Below the pieces are notes generated by a model. The model had not been told where the DNA came from and made no database searches. It worked only from the letters and a program-made list of their open reading frames with translations. DNA of 25,792 nucleotides, from assembly GCA_009801015.1 (NCBI GenBank), contig VHZZ01005147.1, forward strand, positions 14,820 through 40,611. The letters run 5' to 3'. Source of the DNA: Silene noctiflora (lineage: Eukaryota; Streptophyta; Magnoliopsida; Caryophyllales; Caryophyllaceae). The stretch's first letter is position 1; each line of letters starts with the position of its first letter. This document shows positions 22,019-25,792 of this stretch, one piece after another. The position numbers and the translations under genes are program-made.

Positions 22019-22201
22019 GCATGCATTTGTAGCCAACTCAAGGCTACTTGCCCGGAAAGACCGTCACTACCTCACCCTTTTCCACCTTCATCCTCGTCCC
22101 ACCACCATAATCACTGCGACCAAATTCTGGCAACCATTGTCAGTTGCGAATCTGTTTTGGCAATTGAAATCGGTCGCTCATGTTATTAATTTTTGTTAGC
22201 A
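22019..22201. other. C/A-rich gene-free spacer
   Basis: CCACC/ATCATC-rich sequence with no frame I can support. The same composition resumes at 23086, showing that the 868-bp element between them interrupted one older C/A-rich tract. Confidence 0.5.
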
Positions 22202-22209
22202 CTCCCACC
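22202..22209. repeat. Left 8-bp target-site duplication of the hAT-like element
   Basis: CTCCCACC here is repeated exactly at 23078-23085. Eight base pairs is the diagnostic length for hAT insertions. Confidence 0.75.
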
Positions 22210-23077
22210 CAGGGGCGGACCCAGAATTTTTTGCATGGTGTAGCAAATTAACACACTATTTTTCCGACATTCTACACGAGTATCATGTATAGGTGGGTTA
22301 ATAAAAATAATATCGACTGTCAAGTTGACCAAAAATTTCAATTTACGCGTTCAAAAAAATTTAAACTTTCTTATACAAATTAAAAAAAAAAAAAAAAAAA
22401 AAAAAGATAAGATTAAAAACACTCATAGTGTTTGCCTTATTTTTGACACTTCGGAACAATATAACATATGGTTCCTTGTGATGAAAAAGAAAAACGAGAC
22501 AGTCAATTTAAATACTTGCACCAAAAATTCTTATATCATATTTGAATACTAATAATAATTTTGTATTTATATTTGATATGAATAAAGAAATGAAATTAAT
22601 CACCAATTATTGTTAATAAGTATAGAATTTATCATGATAATTTATCCAAAAATCGTCATTTTTTTTTGGCTAAATAGTGTGAATAGTTGTACTTTATTAG
22701 GAATTAAAAAAAGATATTTTGTTGCCATGAGAAAAATTACTGATGAAACATTTTACTCTGTACACTTTAATACTTACNGTTAATTTTTTCTTTGCTTTTA
22801 CTTTTTAAAAAAGAACCTTCCAGGTTTCCATTCGTTGTCTCCATATTCCCATTTTAGTCCGTAAAATGGTAAAACTTTCTAAAAATGCCTTATTAAATAC
22901 AGAATTTAAATATACTTCGCATGTTAATAGGGCCATTGAAAACTATAAAAAAGAAGTTAGCATTAACGAGCAGCTAAATATCATTTAATGGTGTAGCAAA
23001 AATATAACTTTTCTCAAAGTTTTTTCAATTTTGGTGTAGCAATTGCTACACCTCACTTATACTTGGGCTCGCCCCTG
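22210..23077. mobile_element. Non-autonomous hAT-like DNA transposon, 868 bp
   Basis: Termini CAGGGGCGGACCCA (left) and the reverse complement of the right end, CAGGGGCGAGCCCA, match at 12 of 14 bases, start with CAGGG as hAT ends do, and are bounded by 8-bp CTCCCACC duplications. A 10-mer GGTGTAGCAA occurs at 22237, 22990 and 23033; the last is fused with its complement into a perfect 20-bp palindrome (23033-23052). Such subterminal repeats are expected transposase-binding sites. The interior is AT-rich with a 24-A run (22382-22405) and has no transposase. The only ambiguous base of the window (22778) lies within it. Confidence 0.75.
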
Positions 23078-23487
23078 CTCCCACCCACCCCATCATCGCC
23101 ACCATTACCAACATTGTTGCGAGTCTGCCACCACATTGCCATTTTGTCCTTACCTCCACCATTTTCAATATCAATTACCACCACCCATACCTAGGACCAT
23201 CATAACGCCACTCCAACCACCTTGGTCACGGGACTCCAACCTCGATCTATCACAATTCACAACATCGCCCTATACCCCTCCTCAACCACTTCCAGGTACT
23301 ACGAAAAACTAAAAAAAAAAAATATAGAAAGGTATCACATAGAATATAATAAGGGCGGACAAAAGTGCGGGCCAACCCGATCCGCCCTCTATCTCGAGCC
23401 GATTTCGGGTTCCCCATGTCAAGCCCGACCCGCCCCTAACCCATATGATAGTAGTTGGGGATTGGTCTAGGTCGTTACTATACTATC
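23078..23487. other. Gene-free, C/A-rich then GC-rich repeat-like sequence
   Basis: The right 8-bp duplication (23078-23085) is followed by CCACC/ATC-rich low-complexity sequence to about 23300. Then comes a GC-rich tract (23350-23450) with GGGCGGAC, CCCGATCCGCCC and GCCCGACCCGCCCC motifs typical of dispersed plant repeats. Short frames here are low-complexity artefacts. Confidence 0.5.
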
Positions 23488-23912
23488 AAATAATATTTAT
23501 ACTCAACGAACAACTAGTATATATGTAAGAAGAGATCAAACCCAAAGGACGGTTTGCTTAAAAGAGTGATCAATTGCTAGTTAGCCATGTCTTGTGTCAC
23601 AATATTAGGGCTGAGTTTGTATTCTAAACTATTATAAGAAATAACAATCAAATGTAAACAATGAAAACTAAAGCAAGTAAATAAGATGAGATGTAAACAA
23701 ATAATATTTATACTCAACAAACAATTAGTATTTATGTAAGAAGAGATCGATCCCAAAGGACGGTTTGTTTAAAAGAGTGATCAATTACTAGTTAGCCATG
23801 TCTTGTGTCACAATATTAGGGCTGAGTTTGTATTCTAAACTATTATAAGAAATAACAATCAAATGTAAACAAATGAAAACTAAAGCAAGTAAATAAGATG
23901 AGGTGTAAACAA
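23488..23912. repeat. Two-copy tandem repeat, unit about 211 bp
   Basis: Unit 1 (23488-23698) and unit 2 (23699-about 23912) start with the same AAATAATATTTATACTCAAC and run in parallel to GTAAATAAGATGAG, with only scattered substitutions and one or two single-base indels (roughly 95% identical). There is no coding frame. High identity implies a recent duplication within an otherwise decayed repeat region. Confidence 0.9.
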
Positions 23913-24479
23913 TTATGGGGAAAATACTAGGGTGTCATGGGATTATAGGGGAGTACAAAGGGAGATTCACATATAAATGAGTCTAAAATTAATCAAAGTT
24001 GTAGTCGAATTAGAACCGAAGCTCTCGATCTTACGGTTTCACCGAGGTCGAATCGGGCTAGCTCTCGCGTATACCCGGTCTCCCTACCAACATCATGCAT
24101 GGTATAATTACTCCCAAGGCTCTCGATCTTATAGGAAAAATTGAAAAGATGAAGGATTAAATCAACAACCAAAATAAACCAAGTTTAAATTCTGTTGATC
24201 AAAGCCAAAGAGAAAAAATGCTAGAGAGAGAAAATCCTTAAAAATCACAAAAAATTCACAAAAAAATTCAGAAAACCTAAAAATTGTTGCAGTATTGGGA
24301 TTGCTGTAATCATAGCCAGATCTTCATCCCCTGCACAAAAAAATATCACGATTAAATCTAGGAATAAGAATTGTTCTTCATCCAGACAATGATTCTGTTT
24401 TAGTTGGGAAATCAAAGGCTAAGACGAAGAGTATACATTCTTTCGTTGGCATTTCCCCTCTTGATCTCAATTAACTGAC
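23913..24479. other. Non-coding retroelement-like tract upstream of the LINE
   Basis: The motif GCTCTCGATCTTA occurs at 24021 and 24119, with a partial copy GCTCTCGCG at 24061. I recall this motif series from abundant non-coding plant retroelement leaders but cannot name the family. From about 24180 the sequence is A-rich and may be the 5' region of the LINE. No intact frame is present. Confidence 0.4.
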
Positions 24480-25509
24480 TAATGATGTACCAGAATCGAG
24501 TAATTCTCTTGAATCCATTCCAGAGGAGCCAGAGAATGTCGAAACTACTTCAATTATCTGCTGCTGATGTGAAGGAGGAGCTAGAATACGGAAAAATTTT
24601 GTCTACTGTTTTATCCTTGGAGCTAATCCTCCATGGGAGATTGTTGAGGGTTTTATTAGAAGAATATGGGCTAAGAATAATATAGATAAGATTTCTTTCT
24701 TACCTAATGGTGTGTTTTTAGTTCGTTTTAAATCTATGGCTGCGAAGGACCTGGTTCTCAAACAGGTACACTTTCTGTTTGACAATAAACCTATTATTGT
24801 TAAAGAGTGGACTGAAAATGTTGATTTAGTTAAATATGATGTGAAAATAGTACCTGTTTGGATCAAACTGCATAAATTGTCCTTAAAATTTGGGATAAAT
24901 GTTTGCCTAAGATTGCTGGATTGGTTGGTGAATATGTGAAGAGTGATGGGGCTACTATGGATAAAACGAGATTGGGATATGCTCGAGTTATGGTGGATAT
25001 TAAGATTGACCGGCATTTACCTGAAGTCATTAAATTCTTAGATGATCTTGGGGGTGTGGTTAGTCTCCATGTTGAGTATGAATGGAGGCCTATCATCTGT
25101 GATGCTTGTAAAGGGTTTAGGCATGCTACAATGGAATGTAAGAGAGTTCAGGGGAAATTCAAACCCACTGGGCCTATCAAAAGAGCAGTAAAAACAGTAT
25201 GGAGACCTAAACCTCTTAGTGCTCCTACAATATCACCAGTAGCTTTGCCTACTCCTGCACCCAAGGTTCGTGAGGATATTCCTCTTAGGACCCCCAGTTG
25301 TCTGGCATAAGAATGGTAAATATTCCATGGCACCCTCTCCTCCTAGACAGATAATTCGCCTCAGTAGACAAGAGTTGATAGATGGTGGATTCAATTCTCT
25401 TAAATTTGGTCAGAGTTCATTCCTGGAAACTCTAAACAGTTCATCAATTCCCAAAGTTGGCATTGGGACAAGTGGTAGTGTTCTCCACCAGGTGGTGGAG
25501 AATGAGTAG
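24480..25509 (+). pseudogene. LINE ORF1 remnant (DUF4283-like domain plus CCHC zinc knuckle), frameshifted
   Basis: Plant L1-type LINE ORF1 proteins bind nucleic acid through a DUF4283 domain followed by a zinc knuckle. From 24598 one frame carries the domain core (FILGANPPWEIVEGFIRRIW, then PNGVFLVRF). It breaks near 24890 and continues in another frame as LPKIAGLVGEYVKSD, through CDACKGFRHATMEC (25098-25139), a C-x2-C-x4-H-x4-C knuckle. A third break at about 25290-25310 leads to a Pro/Ser-rich tail ending at TAG 25507-25509. At least one more shift lies upstream of 24598. With three or four frameshifts the gene is dead. Domain genes of this type also exist outside LINEs, but the ORF2 just downstream supports a LINE. 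Confidence 0.8.
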
Positions 25510-25698
25510 TTTCGGTTTTTGGAATGTTAGGGGATTGAATAAACCTGCTAAACAATAAGTTGTTAAATGGTTTCTACATAAGCATAGGGTGGGTTTATTT
25601 ATTTGGTCTTCTTGAGACAAAGATTAAAATCTTTGTCTCAAAATAGTATTAATGGTATTATAAATAATGGATGGAGTGTGAGTACTAATAATAGCTGC
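25502..25698 (+). pseudogene. Start of LINE ORF2 (apurinic-type endonuclease), broken and truncated
   Basis: ATG at 25502 overlaps the ORF1 stop (ATGAGTAG) and encodes FGFWNVRGLNKPAKQ, whose WNVRGLN is the hallmark N-terminus of LINE endonuclease/reverse transcriptase proteins. An in-frame TAA follows at 25556. Similarity then resumes in pieces (WFLHKHRVGLF; LLETKIKI; INGIINNGW), with further shifts. It is cut at about 25698 by an apparent LTR. The reverse transcriptase would lie beyond the window. Confidence 0.8.
25612..25641. repeat. Perfect 14-bp inverted repeat in the LINE ORF2
   Basis: TTGAGACAAAGATT (25612-25625), two A bases, then its exact complement AATCTTTGTCTCAA (25628-25641). It falls just after the ETKIK stretch of ORF2 and may be a templated inverted micro-duplication or another small insertion. 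Confidence 0.8.
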
Positions 25699-25792
25699 TG
25701 TAACACCCGAGAATAATTAATTCATATTTTAAATTATTTTTATAATTAATTACGGTAAATATGATTTTAAATATTATTTTCGTAAAATGTAG
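25699..25792 (+). mobile_element. Probable left end of an LTR retrotransposon inserted in the LINE
   Basis: LINE similarity stops and the sequence changes to TGTAACACCC followed by very AT-rich DNA. TGTAACACCC is a common 5' end of plant Ty3/gypsy LTRs. The five bases before it, GCTGC (25694-25698), would be the target duplication, which can only be confirmed outside the window. Only 94 bp are visible. Confidence 0.5.

Noticed and set aside
22325-22552. Small Lys-rich protein in the hAT-like element
   Set aside because: The frame is built around a 24-A run and lies in the interior of a non-coding transposon.
23043-23470. Pro/His-rich frames in the C/A-rich region
   Set aside because: Low-complexity CCACC/ATC repeats give open frames by chance; they cross the transposon boundary and show no conserved domain.
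23488-23912. CRISPR-like or satellite array
   Set aside because: Only two long units without short repeat-spacer structure; this is a plant nuclear tandem duplication.
24603-25096. Minus-strand open frames across the LINE ORF1
   Set aside because: They are antisense to a clear DUF4283-like and zinc-knuckle coding remnant and lack any domain of their own.

Overview
The window looks like plant nuclear DNA, almost certainly from a eudicot. It holds one large intron-rich gene, a short probably intronless plant-specific gene, and a transposon-filled right half. The single ambiguous base at 22778 suggests a draft assembly. The species cannot be fixed from the sequence; a Caryophyllales origin is only an impression from the style of the repeats.

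Region 1 (1-1516) is non-coding, AT-rich and contains degenerate GACCCGA-type repeats. It should hold the promoter and 5' leader of the main gene. Region 2 (1517-18110, + strand) is a complete plant PIEZO mechanosensitive channel gene. I resolved 21 coding exons, all with GT-AG borders and consistent phase, giving 2,444 residues. An AUG-stop minimal upstream ORF (ATGTAA) abuts the start codon. Several introns carry small mobile elements: a TS-like SINE fragment (intron 8), a Stowaway-like MITE (intron 12), a 49-bp truncated SINE between perfect 18-bp duplications (intron 13), and an unclassified 177-bp foldback element (intron 15).

Region 3 (18111-19615) is the non-coding space between two convergent genes. 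Region 4 (19616-20302, - strand) is a FANTASTIC FOUR (FAF)-family gene of 228 residues. Region 5 (20303-23077) is a run of small non-autonomous elements: a tRNA-derived SINE head, a possible MITE, a 252-bp TRIM-like retroelement with 72-bp LTRs, a 322-bp Tourist-like MITE, and an 868-bp hAT-like element with an 8-bp target duplication. Region 6 (23078-25792) has a two-copy 211-bp tandem repeat, a retroelement-like non-coding tract, a decayed plant LINE (ORF1 with DUF4283-like domain and zinc knuckle, then the start of the endonuclease ORF2), and what looks like an LTR beginning at 25699 inside the LINE ORF2.

PIEZO and FAF have no known joint function; their adjacency is probably incidental. 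I found no operon-like or defence-like novel system. The points most worth a second look are the AUG-stop abutting the PIEZO start, the intron-15 foldback, and the TRIM.
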